This document shows, piece after piece, positions 1-5,286 of a DNA stretch of 5,286 nucleotides. The notes below the pieces were generated by a model. That model had not been told where the DNA came from and ran no database searches. It was given only the letters and a program-made list of their open reading frames with translations. The stretch covers positions 1-5,286 of the forward strand of contig JAQUZZ010000126.1 in NCBI GenBank assembly GCA_028691095.1, read 5' to 3'. Numbering within the stretch: the first letter of the stretch is position 1; the number at the start of each line of letters is the position of its first letter. The stretch comes from Alistipes sp. Its GTDB lineage: Bacteria > Bacteroidota > Bacteroidia > Bacteroidales > Rikenellaceae. Both the position numbers and the translations under genes were made by a program.

Positions 1-14
1 ACGCTCTTCCGATC
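1..14. other. Illumina sequencing adapter remnant at contig end
   Basis: The first 14 bases, ACGCTCTTCCGATC, match the 3' end of the standard Illumina read 1 adapter; on the minus strand this reads GATCGGAAGAGCGT, the usual adapter read-through sequence. The minus-strand protein runs smoothly to a serine codon at 15-17. Relatives, as I remember them, then continue with a glycine-rich stretch (roughly GVARS), but the adapter-encoded bases read D-R-K-S. The break in protein similarity therefore falls exactly at the adapter boundary. Only base 14 might be genomic by coincidence. Confidence 0.93.
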
Positions 15-1877
15 GGAGAGGGTGGGGAAGAAGTAGCCTTGATCGGCTGTGCCACACACCTCCTGAATCACCACGCCCATCTTCTCCTCACTCAGCAGGT
101 TGGCCGTGGCCTGAATGTAGGCACGACTGGAGGCGAAGTAGATCGACGCATAGACGCTCTTAATCGCTTTGCCCAGCAGTCGGAGGGTTTGATCCTCGTT
201 GTTGGTGATCGGGATCATGTAGGTGGAGTAGATGCCGGCGAAGGGTTGGTAGTGGGAGTCCTCCAATTTGGAGCTGGAACGGATGGCCAATGGCCCGGAA
301 ATATGCCGAATGTAGATGCGCAGATCGGCAACGAGCGCTTCGGGAAGCCGGGAGCTGACAAACTCGGCGAGGATCTCCTCGTCGGTAATGTCGGCATTGA
401 TGACATATTGGAGTCCGTTGTCGCGGATGAATTCGTCGAAGCAGTCGGTGGCAATCACCACAGTACGCGGAAGTTGCACCTTCACCCCTTCGTAACAGTT
501 GTAGAGGTTGTATTTGTTGAGCATCTGGTTCATGAAGGCCAAACCGCGCGCTTTGCCTCCGAGCGACCCGTTGCCGATCCGGGCAAAGCCGATGTAGTCG
601 TTGTAGTTGTCGCGATCGAAACGGGCGACCACTCCATAGCCTTGAATCATGCGGTATTCGCGAATCGCATGGATGATGCAAGCGCGAATCTGATCAATCG
701 GGACGTCGCTGTGAATATCGCGTACGATGGCGGCCAAGGAGAAGAGTCCCCGAGAGTACATCCATTTGGAGAGTCGATTGCGATCACCGTGGTAGAAGAG
801 TACCTCTTCGGGCACCTCGGTGATGAGCTGCTCCAAGTCGCGCAGGTCGTGGGCGCGGCCGACGATGTTGTCGGTCTGTGGATCGCGGAAGACGAAATCA
901 CCGAACGAGAACTCGCGTTCGATGTAGTCACTCAGCTCGATCAGCAGGGTTTTGGAGTATTTAGCAATGAAGCCGACCCCCAGTTCATGGGCGGTGGCGC
1001 GCATGCTCTCCTGCGAGGATTGCAGCAGAAACGGCATCTGCGGATTGTCGCTGCGGATCCGTTTGCAGAGGTCGATGCCCGCATCGAGTTTCTCACTGGA
1101 GGAGGGATCGTCCTTGTGCAGCACGAAACCCACGTCGGAGATGACCCCCAACAGATTGTTCTTATACTTCTCGTAGAGCGTGATGGCCTCGGTGTAGTTG
1201 GTGGCCAACAGGATCTTTGGACGGGCGCGTTTTCGGAGTTTTTGCTGCTGCTCGTTGAGTGCCTCGGTGGCAAACTCACGATTCTGCTGGAGTACCAATT
1301 TGTAGATGGTCGGCAGATAAGTAGAGTAGTATTTCACCGAGTCCTCTACCAACAGAATCGACTGCACCCCGATCTCCAGAATGTCGTTGTCGGCGTTCAT
1401 GCGATCCTCGATCAGTTTGATGATCGTGAGAATCAGGTCGGGATTTCCGTGCCAGCAGAAGATGTAGTCGATCTGAGAGCTGTCTTCTTGTTCGATCGAG
1501 CGATAGATGTCGCGTGACAGATTGGTCAGCAGAACAATGGGAATGTCGGACTGGTGGGCACGAATGCGCTTGGAGAGATGGAAGACGTCGATCTCTCCGA
1601 TGTTGAACATGGTGATGACCAGATCAAAATCATGGTGCTTCTGAAGCAGTTCCAGCGCTTCGGCGCCCGAGTTGGCACGTTGGAACGAGGGAGGATTGCT
1701 CAGGTTGAGTTCGAGGTATTCGTTATTGAGCTGCACGTCGATGCGGCCGTCTTCTTCCAAGGTGAAGGCATCGTAGCTGCTTCCGATGAGCAGCACTTTA
1801 CGAATCCGCCGACGCATCAGGTTGGCGTAGTCTATGGTTCGTTCGTTGGAGGTGAGGGGAGAATTGTCTGAGATCAT
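15..1877 (-). CDS. Receiver-domain / PEP synthase-like (PPDK N-terminal) protein, 3' truncated
   Basis: N-terminal 621 residues of a protein resembling the roughly 1000-residue Bacteroidales proteins annotated as phosphoenolpyruvate synthase or pyruvate phosphate dikinase. Residues about 27-125 form a receiver-like fold (KVLLIG; DLVITM; PIVLLT) with Met90 where the phospho-accepting Asp belongs, so it is degenerate. Residues about 173-320 form a second receiver that keeps the acidic pair (ILLVEDS, E177/D178), a candidate phospho-Asp at D248 (GVISDVGF), S288 and K306. A helical linker (about 355-425) leads into a PPDK_N ATP-binding domain from about 430, with GNGSLGGKARGLA (435-447) and AIRSSSKLEDS (531-541). 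The product is probably cytoplasmic, as no signal peptide or membrane segment is seen. ATG at 1877 is chosen because relatives begin about 20-25 residues before the first receiver; an in-frame ATG at 1979 would add 34 unconserved residues. The C-terminal part, including any phosphohistidine or PEP-binding domain, lies beyond the window. The reaction is inferred from the family only. Confidence 0.88.
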
Positions 1878-1900
1878 ACAATCAACGCTAAATTTTAAGG

Positions 1901-1948
1901 GTTTTGCTGCGGAGAACGCGAGGCCGAAACCCGTAGGGAGTTTTGCTG
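1901..1948. repeat. Pair of 9-bp direct repeats in the dikinase-like gene leader
   Basis: GTTTTGCTG occurs at 1901-1909 and again at 1940-1948, 39 bp apart start to start. On the transcribed minus strand it reads CAGCAAAAC. Both copies lie between the promoter candidate and the start codon of the dikinase-like gene, the nearer one 24 bp before the ATG. They could be protein- or RNA-binding sites in the leader, or chance; two copies of nine bases are weak evidence. Confidence 0.35.
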
Positions 1949-2045
1949 AGGTGGAAAACTTTTCGTAAGGTGCAGGCATCGCAAGGGATGGCGCTGAAAT
2001 GTGCTGTTCAGTGTCTTTTGACCAATGATGCTGTATCGCATCTTA

Positions 2046-2076
2046 CAAATTTACGATTATTTCTGTTTTTTGAAAA
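2046..2076 (-). promoter_or_regulatory. Bacteroidetes-type promoter candidate for the dikinase-like gene
   Basis: On the minus strand, TAAATTTG (2053-2046) matches the -7 consensus TAnnTTTG. Eighteen bases upstream is TTTTC (2076-2072), near the -33 TTTG consensus. Transcription would begin near 2040, giving a leader of about 160 nt before the ATG at 1877. This is the only one of the four -7 candidates with an acceptable -33 partner. Confidence 0.5.
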
Positions 2077-2082
2077 TTCTCA

Positions 2083-2097
2083 TTGCCAAGTCGGCAA
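2083..2097. repeat. Inverted repeat TTGCC-N5-GGCAA
   Basis: Perfect 5-bp arms, TTGCC (2083-2087) and GGCAA (2093-2097), flank AAGTC. It lies just upstream of the minus-strand -33 candidate and well upstream of the plus-strand promoter candidate, a position that would suit a regulator site. Short arms make chance a real possibility. Confidence 0.3.
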
Positions 2098-2219
2098 ATT
2101 CGACACCGAGTGGAATTGACCCAAACCTTCCCATGCAAGGGCTTGGATGATGGTTGGCTACCCTGTGGAAGTATGCAATGTAAATCACGATTGGGCGATG
2201 ATTCTTTTCTCTTTTTGGT

Positions 2220-2227
2220 TATCTTTG
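2220..2227 (+). promoter_or_regulatory. Bacteroidetes -7 promoter element candidate for the acyltransferase gene
   Basis: TATCTTTG followed by C fits the TAnnTTTG(Y) -7 consensus. Its last base lies 12 nt before the ATG at 2239, so the mRNA leader would be very short (a few bases, or about 15 to the second ATG at 2248). No good -33 TTTG is visible at the usual distance, which lowers confidence. Confidence 0.5.
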
Positions 2228-2238
2228 CGAAAACTCAC

Positions 2239-3456
2239 ATGAATACTATGACTTCCTATACCCTTGAAGAGGTGACTTCTCGTCGCGCGGTGCGCGAATT
2301 TTTGGATTTTCCCAAACGTCTCTATCGCAATGAACCTCACTGGATCTGCCCGCTCGATCAGGATATTGAAAACAAATTCCATCTGAAAACCAATGAGCTT
2401 CTCCAAGAGGGGGAGATCATCCGTTGGATTGCACGCGATCCGAAGGGAAAGGTCGTTGGGCGTATTGCGGCATTCTACAACCGCGAACTGGTGAAGGCCT
2501 CGGAGTTTCAACCGACCGGAGGTTGCGGCTACTTTGAGTCGATCGACGATCAGCAGGTCGCCAATCTACTCTTTGATGCGGCACGCGACTGGCTGAAGGC
2601 ACGGGGTCTGGAGGCGATGGATGGCCCCATCAATTTTGGGGATCGCGATCAGTGGTGGGGCTTGTTGGTGAAGGGCTTTGAGTTTACGCCCCTCTATACC
2701 AATCCCTACAACTTTGAGTATTACATCCGACTCTTCGAGAATTACGGATTTCAGAACTACTTCAATCAACACACCTACCTGCGCGCCTTGGCCGAAGGAC
2801 TCTTTCCGGATAATGTCTATCAACGGGTGAAACGCCTCCAGGAGGAGGGTCGCTATCGTTTTGAGCACATGGACAAGCGACGGATGGGGGTCTATGCCGA
2901 TGCCTTTCGGGAGGTTTACAATCAAGCGTGGGCCGGATTCTCGGGCATCAAACCGATCGACCAAGAGCACGCGCACGCCTTGCTGAACAAGATGCGCCCG
3001 ATCATTGATGAGCAACTCATGTATTTTGCCTATGACGGTGAGCGTCCGATCGGATTTTTTCTAATGGTTCCCGACCTGAACGGGGTGATTCATCCGCTGA
3101 AGGGGCATTTCGGGCTGTGGCAGAAGTTGCGCTTCATGTGGCGACTGAAGGTTCGACGGAAGGCGTCGCGCATCTTTGCGATCATCTTCGGCGTTGTGCC
3201 GGAGTTCCAAGGAAAAGGAATCGAATCGGGGATGATCTACACCTTTGAGCAGGCGGTGGCCGGAACCTTAGGATCGCAATACCATAGTCTGGAGCTGGCG
3301 TGGATCGGTGACTTCAACCCGGTGATGATGCGCATGGTGGAGAACTACGTGTGCGCGCAGAAGCATAAGATGCACACGACCTATCGCTACCTGTTCGATC
3401 GCGACAAAGAGTTCCACCGCGCCCCGCGCATGAGCGTGCGTCGCGCAGCCAAATAA
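2239..3456 (+). CDS. GNAT-fold acyltransferase, YghO / bacterial ceramide synthase-like
   Basis: A complete 405-residue protein without signal peptide or membrane segment. It resembles the YghO-type acyl-CoA N-acyltransferase group (about 380-400 residues), which as I recall includes the bacterial ceramide synthase bCerS of Caulobacter. Two GNAT-like halves are visible. The N-terminal half, about 60-150, has WIARDPKGKVVGRIAAFYN, then a family-typical block at 129-162 (GPINFGDRDQWWGLLVKGF followed by a Tyr/Asn-rich TPLYTNPYNFEYY stretch). The C-terminal half, about 258-385, has a beta strand ending GVVPEFQGKGIES (318-330), the acyl-CoA pyrophosphate-binding loop, and LELAWIGDFNPVM (351-363), the usual post-loop strand. 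The loop has Glu where the GNAT consensus QxxGxG/A has a small residue. ATG 2239 (or ATG 2248) is preferred over TTG 2083, whose 52 extra residues lie upstream of the promoter candidate. It ends 14 bp from the convergent nfo stop. The substrate is unknown; ceramide formation is a hypothesis, since no serine palmitoyltransferase lies nearby. Confidence 0.85.
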   Translation: MNTMTSYTLEEVTSRRAVREFLDFPKRLYRNEPHWICPLDQDIENKFHLKTNELLQEGEIIRWIARDPKGKVVGRIAAFYNRELVKASEFQPTGGCGYFESIDDQQVANLLFDAARDWLKARGLEAMDGPINFGDRDQWWGLLVKGFEFTPLYTNPYNFEYYIRLFENYGFQNYFNQHTYLRALAEGLFPDNVYQRVKRLQEEGRYRFEHMDKRRMGVYADAFREVYNQAWAGFSGIKPIDQEHAHALLNKMRPIIDEQLMYFAYDGERPIGFFLMVPDLNGVIHPLKGHFGLWQKLRFMWRLKVRRKASRIFAIIFGVVPEFQGKGIESGMIYTFEQAVAGTLGSQYHSLELAWIGDFNPVMMRMVENYVCAQKHKMHTTYRYLFDRDKEFHRAPRMSVRRAAK

Positions 3457-3470
3457 AAACGCGCTGTCGC

Positions 3471-4319
3471 CTATTGCTCCTCGGCAAGCTGACGGAGAAG
3501 GGCGATCTCTTCGCTCCAGCGGCTTTCGTCCGGTGTTTCGAGGATGAGGGGCATATTGTCGAAACGGCGATCTTGGGCAATATAACGGAAGACCGTCATG
3601 CCGAGCGTCCCGGCTCCCAGTGAGGTGTGGCGATCGACGTGGCTGCCTTGCGGTTTCATGGCATCGTTCAGATGCATCCCCTTTAGATAAGAGAATTCCA
3701 CGATGCGATCCAAGGCGGCAAAGGTCTCGTCGCAGGCGTGTTCGGTGGTCAGGTCATACCCTGCGGCAAAGGTGTGGCAGGTGTCGATGCAGATCCCGAC
3801 CCGACTTTTGTCCTCCACGCGATCAATAATATAGGCCAAATGTTCAAAGGCGAAACCTACGTTCGACCCTTGGCCTGCCGTGTTCTCGATGACCGCAGTG
3901 ACCCCGTGTGTGGCATCCAAGGCGAGGTTGATCGACTCCGCCACGCGACGCAGACACTCCTCTATCGGGATGACTTTCAGATAGGATCCCGGGTGAAAAT
4001 TGAGCCGGTCGAGTCCCAATGCTTCGCAACGCGCCATCTCTTCGGTGAAGGCTTCGCGGGACTTCTGCAACCCTTCGTCGGTGGGGTGCCCCAGATTAAT
4101 GAGATAGCTGTCGTGGGGCAGAATCTGGGATGGGGCGTATCCTCCGGCTTCGCAGTTGCGACGGAAGGCGGCGATGGTGGCATCGCTGAGCGGAGTGGCA
4201 TGCCATTGACGTTGATTTTTGGTGAACAGCGCGAAGGCGGTGGCTCCGATTGCGTGGGCATTGAGCGGAGCATTTTCTACCCCCCCCGTTGCACTGACGT
4301 GGGCTCCAAAGTATTTCAT
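3471..4319 (-). CDS. nfo: Deoxyribonuclease IV (endonuclease IV, AP endonuclease)
   Basis: Complete 282-residue endonuclease IV (Escherichia coli Nfo is 285). The enzyme cleaves DNA 5' to abasic sites and removes 3'-blocking groups in base-excision repair, using a trinuclear zinc centre in a TIM barrel. All nine expected metal ligands are present at the same numbers as in E. coli: H69, H109, E145, D179, H182, H216, D229, H231 and E261. Family motifs are clear: GAHVSATGG (5-13), NFHPGS (107-112), IENTAGQG (144-151), [13 protein letters not shown] (177-189), HLND (216-219) and HVDRH (227-231). The ATG at 4319 aligns with the E. coli start, and an A-rich stretch rather than a Shine-Dalgarno sequence precedes it. 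Codons 11-14 contain a run of eight G. The gene faces the acyltransferase gene tail to tail and appears monocistronic; its likely promoter candidate is 200 bp upstream. Confidence 0.98.
   Translation of the reverse strand: MKYFGAHVSATGGVENAPLNAHAIGATAFALFTKNQRQWHATPLSDATIAAFRRNCEAGGYAPSQILPHDSYLINLGHPTDEGLQKSREAFTEEMARCEALGLDRLNFHPGSYLKVIPIEECLRRVAESINLALDATHGVTAVIENTAGQGSNVGFAFEHLAYIIDRVEDKSRVGICIDTCHTFAAGYDLTTEHACDETFAALDRIVEFSYLKGMHLNDAMKPQGSHVDRHTSLGAGTLGMTVFRYIAQDRRFDNMPLILETPDESRWSEEIALLRQLAEEQ
4280..4287 (-). repeat. G8 homopolymer near the 5' end of nfo
   Basis: Eight consecutive C on the plus strand are eight G in the nfo coding strand, spanning Thr11-Gly12-Gly13-Val14. It is the longest G/C run I see in the window. 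Loss of one G would bring TAG directly in frame as codon 14 and end the protein after 13 residues. The tract shown is in the full-length (on) state. The encoded Gly-Gly is conserved in the family, but the choice of GGG for both codons is not required. Confidence 0.9.
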
Positions 4320-4424
4320 GCGAACAATTTTTAAGCCAATATTGAGTTTATTCTATGTAACCCCCAAGCATACTTGAGCCGTTGGGCTACGGCATCTGTC
4401 GGAAATACCGATCCGGTTAATTGC

Positions 4425-4445
4425 TACTAAATAGTACGCTGTACT
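4425..4445. repeat. Overlapping inverted repeats (TACTA-AA-TAGTA and AGTAC-GCT-GTACT)
   Basis: TACTA (4425-4429) pairs with TAGTA (4432-4436), and AGTAC (4433-4437) pairs with GTACT (4441-4445). The two hairpins share the middle arm and are mutually exclusive. They lie within the putative leader of nfo, in an AT-rich pocket. They could be an operator or alternative RNA folds; the arms are only 5 bp. Confidence 0.35.
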
Positions 4446-4520
4446 TCTATCTCGCACAGCCAAGACACCGCCGACGCCTTCGCGACCCTTCGGTTTGGCG
4501 ATGAGGGATGGACGATGGAA

Positions 4521-4528
4521 CAAAGATA
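4521..4528 (-). promoter_or_regulatory. Minus-strand Bacteroidetes -7 element candidate upstream of nfo
   Basis: On the minus strand this reads TATCTTTG, identical to the element before the acyltransferase gene and matching TAnnTTTG. Transcription would start near 4515, giving nfo a leader of about 195 nt, or producing a short untranslated RNA first. No clear -33 element is seen at the expected spacing. Confidence 0.42.
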
Positions 4529-4569
4529 GAAAGTTTCGGGAATTTCGACTCAGAGTTCGTCGAATTTAT

Positions 4570-4577
4570 TACCTTTG
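4570..4577 (+). promoter_or_regulatory. Plus-strand Bacteroidetes -7 element candidate for the outer-membrane protein gene
   Basis: TACCTTTG matches TAnnTTTG and lies 41 bp from the opposing minus-strand element, forming a divergent promoter pair. With the start at ATG 4700 the leader would be about 115 nt. An in-frame ATG at 4589 lies 12 nt after the element, the same distance as in the acyltransferase gene. No clear -33 partner is visible. Confidence 0.45.
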
Positions 4578-4699
4578 TCCTGACCGCTATGGCGTCGAAT
4601 CGTGCACAACAAGGCTTGCCCTCTGCGAGTACGATGGATCTGCAAAAGAGCATGATGTGGGGTCTCATAGGTCGCATTCTGCATTTAGTCGCTACGTTG

Positions 4700-5286
4700 A
4701 TGAAGAAGAGTTCAATCAGATGGATCGGATGGATTTTGTTTTTCCTGGTGTGTTACACCCCGGGGAAAGCCCAATTCTCGATCTCGAAGGTGACGCCACG
4801 CGAGGCCGAAGTGCAGATTAAGCCGGGGACGATCAAGCCCTTGGGTGCCTTCAATAATCCATTTGCCAGTGAGGCGCGTATGCGTGCCGAGCGTCGCCGC
4901 ATTCGCAAGGAACGCAATACCTTCACCATGGTCTTCGGGCTCAACCTCTCGCAAACCAAGTTCGAGAACTGGGCGGCGGGCGGTGCCAACTCCTTTGCCG
5001 GATGGGCTTCGGTGCAGATGACCCACATCTATGTAAAGGATAAAATCCGGTTGACCACCCAGTTTGAGTCGAAGTATGGACTGAACATCAACTCGGGAAA
5101 ATCCTTCAAAAATCTGGACTACTTCAACCTGAACTTCAATGCCGCTCGATCCATCTCGAAGAATTGGTCATACAGTGCTTCGACCAACTTGCGCAGTCAG
5201 TGGTCGAAGGGTTTTCGCTCTGCAACCGACAAAACCATGGTGAGTAACATTCTCTCTCCGGGTTATTGGACGGTCGGAGGCGGTTT
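4700..5286 (+). CDS. Exported DUF3078-like outer-membrane protein, 3' truncated
   Basis: The first 195 residues of a protein cut by the window end. A clear signal peptide occupies residues 1-24: MKKSSIRWIG start, hydrophobic WILFFLV core, and PGKA followed by Q25 as the probable cleavage site, a common Bacteroidetes pattern. Residues 25-75 form a linker with an unusually basic stretch (ARMRAERRRIRKER, 59-72). From about 76, alternating hydrophobic and polar strands rich in aromatic residues suggest a beta barrel. The pattern NLSQTKFENWAAGGANSFAG (82-101), followed by YVKDKIRLTTQFESKYGL, KNLDYFNLNFNAA and SYSASTNLRSQW, resembles what I recall of the DUF3078 family of Bacteroidetes outer-membrane proteins. 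No biochemical role is known to me. ATG 4700 is chosen because it starts the signal peptide; upstream in-frame ATGs at 4652, 4634, 4589 and 4508 are possible but would bury it. Confidence 0.82.
   Translation, partial: MKKSSIRWIGWILFFLVCYTPGKAQFSISKVTPREAEVQIKPGTIKPLGAFNNPFASEARMRAERRRIRKERNTFTMVFGLNLSQTKFENWAAGGANSFAGWASVQMTHIYVKDKIRLTTQFESKYGLNINSGKSFKNLDYFNLNFNAARSISKNWSYSASTNLRSQWSKGFRSATDKTMVSNILSPGYWTVGGG

Larger units (their letters stand above)
1878..2238. other. Divergent intergenic region
   Basis: These 361 bp separate two divergently transcribed genes and contain no convincing coding sequence. The region holds a minus-strand promoter candidate (2046-2076), a plus-strand candidate (2220-2227), a 9-bp direct repeat (1901-1909 and 1940-1948) and a TTGCC/GGCAA inverted repeat (2083-2097). 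Open frames extend into it from both genes (from ATG 1979 on the minus strand and TTG 2083 on the plus strand), but both extensions have low-complexity, non-conserved-looking sequence and are judged untranslated. I see no tRNA or recognised riboswitch. Confidence 0.7.
4320..4699. other. Divergent intergenic region between nfo and the outer-membrane protein gene
   Basis: These 380 bp hold two back-to-back -7 promoter candidates (minus 4521-4528, plus 4570-4577) and a cluster of short inverted repeats at 4425-4445. Small hairpins GCCGT-N6-ACGGC (4378-4393) and TCGG-N5-CCGA (4399-4411) are also present. The span between the minus-strand promoter candidate and the nfo start is nearly 200 bp and has no convincing reading frame. 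I could not fold it into a tRNA or a known riboswitch. The plus frame of the downstream gene is open from 4505, so part of 4589-4699 might be translated. Confidence 0.65.

Noticed and set aside
39..1517. 492-codon open frame on the plus strand
   Set aside because: It lies wholly antisense to the dikinase-like gene, whose minus-strand protein shows clear receiver and PPDK motifs. The plus translation shows no recognisable domain and looks like a by-product of codon bias.
1878..1979. 34-residue in-frame N-terminal extension of the dikinase-like protein from ATG 1979
   Set aside because: Relatives start about 20-25 residues before the first receiver, matching ATG 1877; the extension has no recognisable sequence.
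2083..2238. 52-residue upstream extension of the acyltransferase from TTG 2083
   Set aside because: It starts with a rare TTG and spans the TATCTTTG promoter candidate; family similarity begins only after the ATG at 2239/2248.
2566..3015. 149-codon minus-strand open frame
   Set aside because: Antisense to the acyltransferase; it shows no motifs and its frame follows from codon bias of the real gene.
3443..3470. Possible bidirectional terminator hairpin (GCGCAGC paired with GCTG-T-CGC) across the convergent stops
   Set aside because: The stem is 7 bp with a bulge and a 13-nt loop, and no T run follows on either strand.
3738..4334. 198-codon plus-strand open frame
   Set aside because: Antisense shadow of nfo, which is certain from its nine metal ligands.
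4376..4440. Possible tRNA or structured RNA gene in the nfo leader
   Set aside because: Short hairpins are present, but no cloverleaf, T-loop GTTC motif or acceptor stem could be assembled.
4447..4677. 76-codon minus-strand frame upstream of nfo
   Set aside because: It crosses both divergent promoter candidates and overlaps the outer-membrane gene upstream frame; the Arg-rich tail and lack of motifs suggest a spurious frame.

Overview
The window looks like a draft contig from a member of the Bacteroidetes, probably Bacteroidales. Three observations point there: a receiver/PEP-synthase-like protein of a type I associate with Bacteroidales; an outer-membrane protein resembling the DUF3078 family; and four intergenic copies of TAnnTTTG, the Bacteroidetes -7 promoter element, with no Shine-Dalgarno sequences before the starts. 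Base composition is moderately GC-rich for that group. Genus cannot be fixed from the sequence alone.

Layout. Bases 1-14 match an Illumina adapter end and are not genomic; the protein homology breaks exactly there. Bases 15-1877 (minus) hold the first 621 codons of a protein with two receiver-like domains followed by a pyruvate phosphate dikinase-type nucleotide-binding domain; the C-terminus is missing. Bases 1878-2238 are a divergent intergenic region with one promoter candidate per strand. Bases 2239-3456 (plus) encode a 405-residue GNAT-fold acyltransferase of the YghO / bacterial ceramide synthase-like type. It converges, with a 14-bp gap, on nfo (3471-4319, minus), a complete endonuclease IV with all nine metal ligands and a G8 homopolymer in codons 11-14. 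Bases 4320-4699 are a second divergent intergenic region with back-to-back promoter candidates. From 4700 (plus) runs an exported beta-barrel-like protein, cut by the window end.

The four genes alternate in strand, so none share an operon and no common pathway is evident: a possible signal-linked phosphotransfer enzyme, a lipid-type acyltransferase, a base-excision repair nuclease and an outer-membrane protein. I see no mobile element, CRISPR array, tRNA or rRNA, and no clear evidence of a wholly new system. The points most worth checking are the adapter junction, the receiver/dikinase fusion with one degenerate receiver, the slippage-prone G tract in nfo, and the unexplained leader upstream of nfo.
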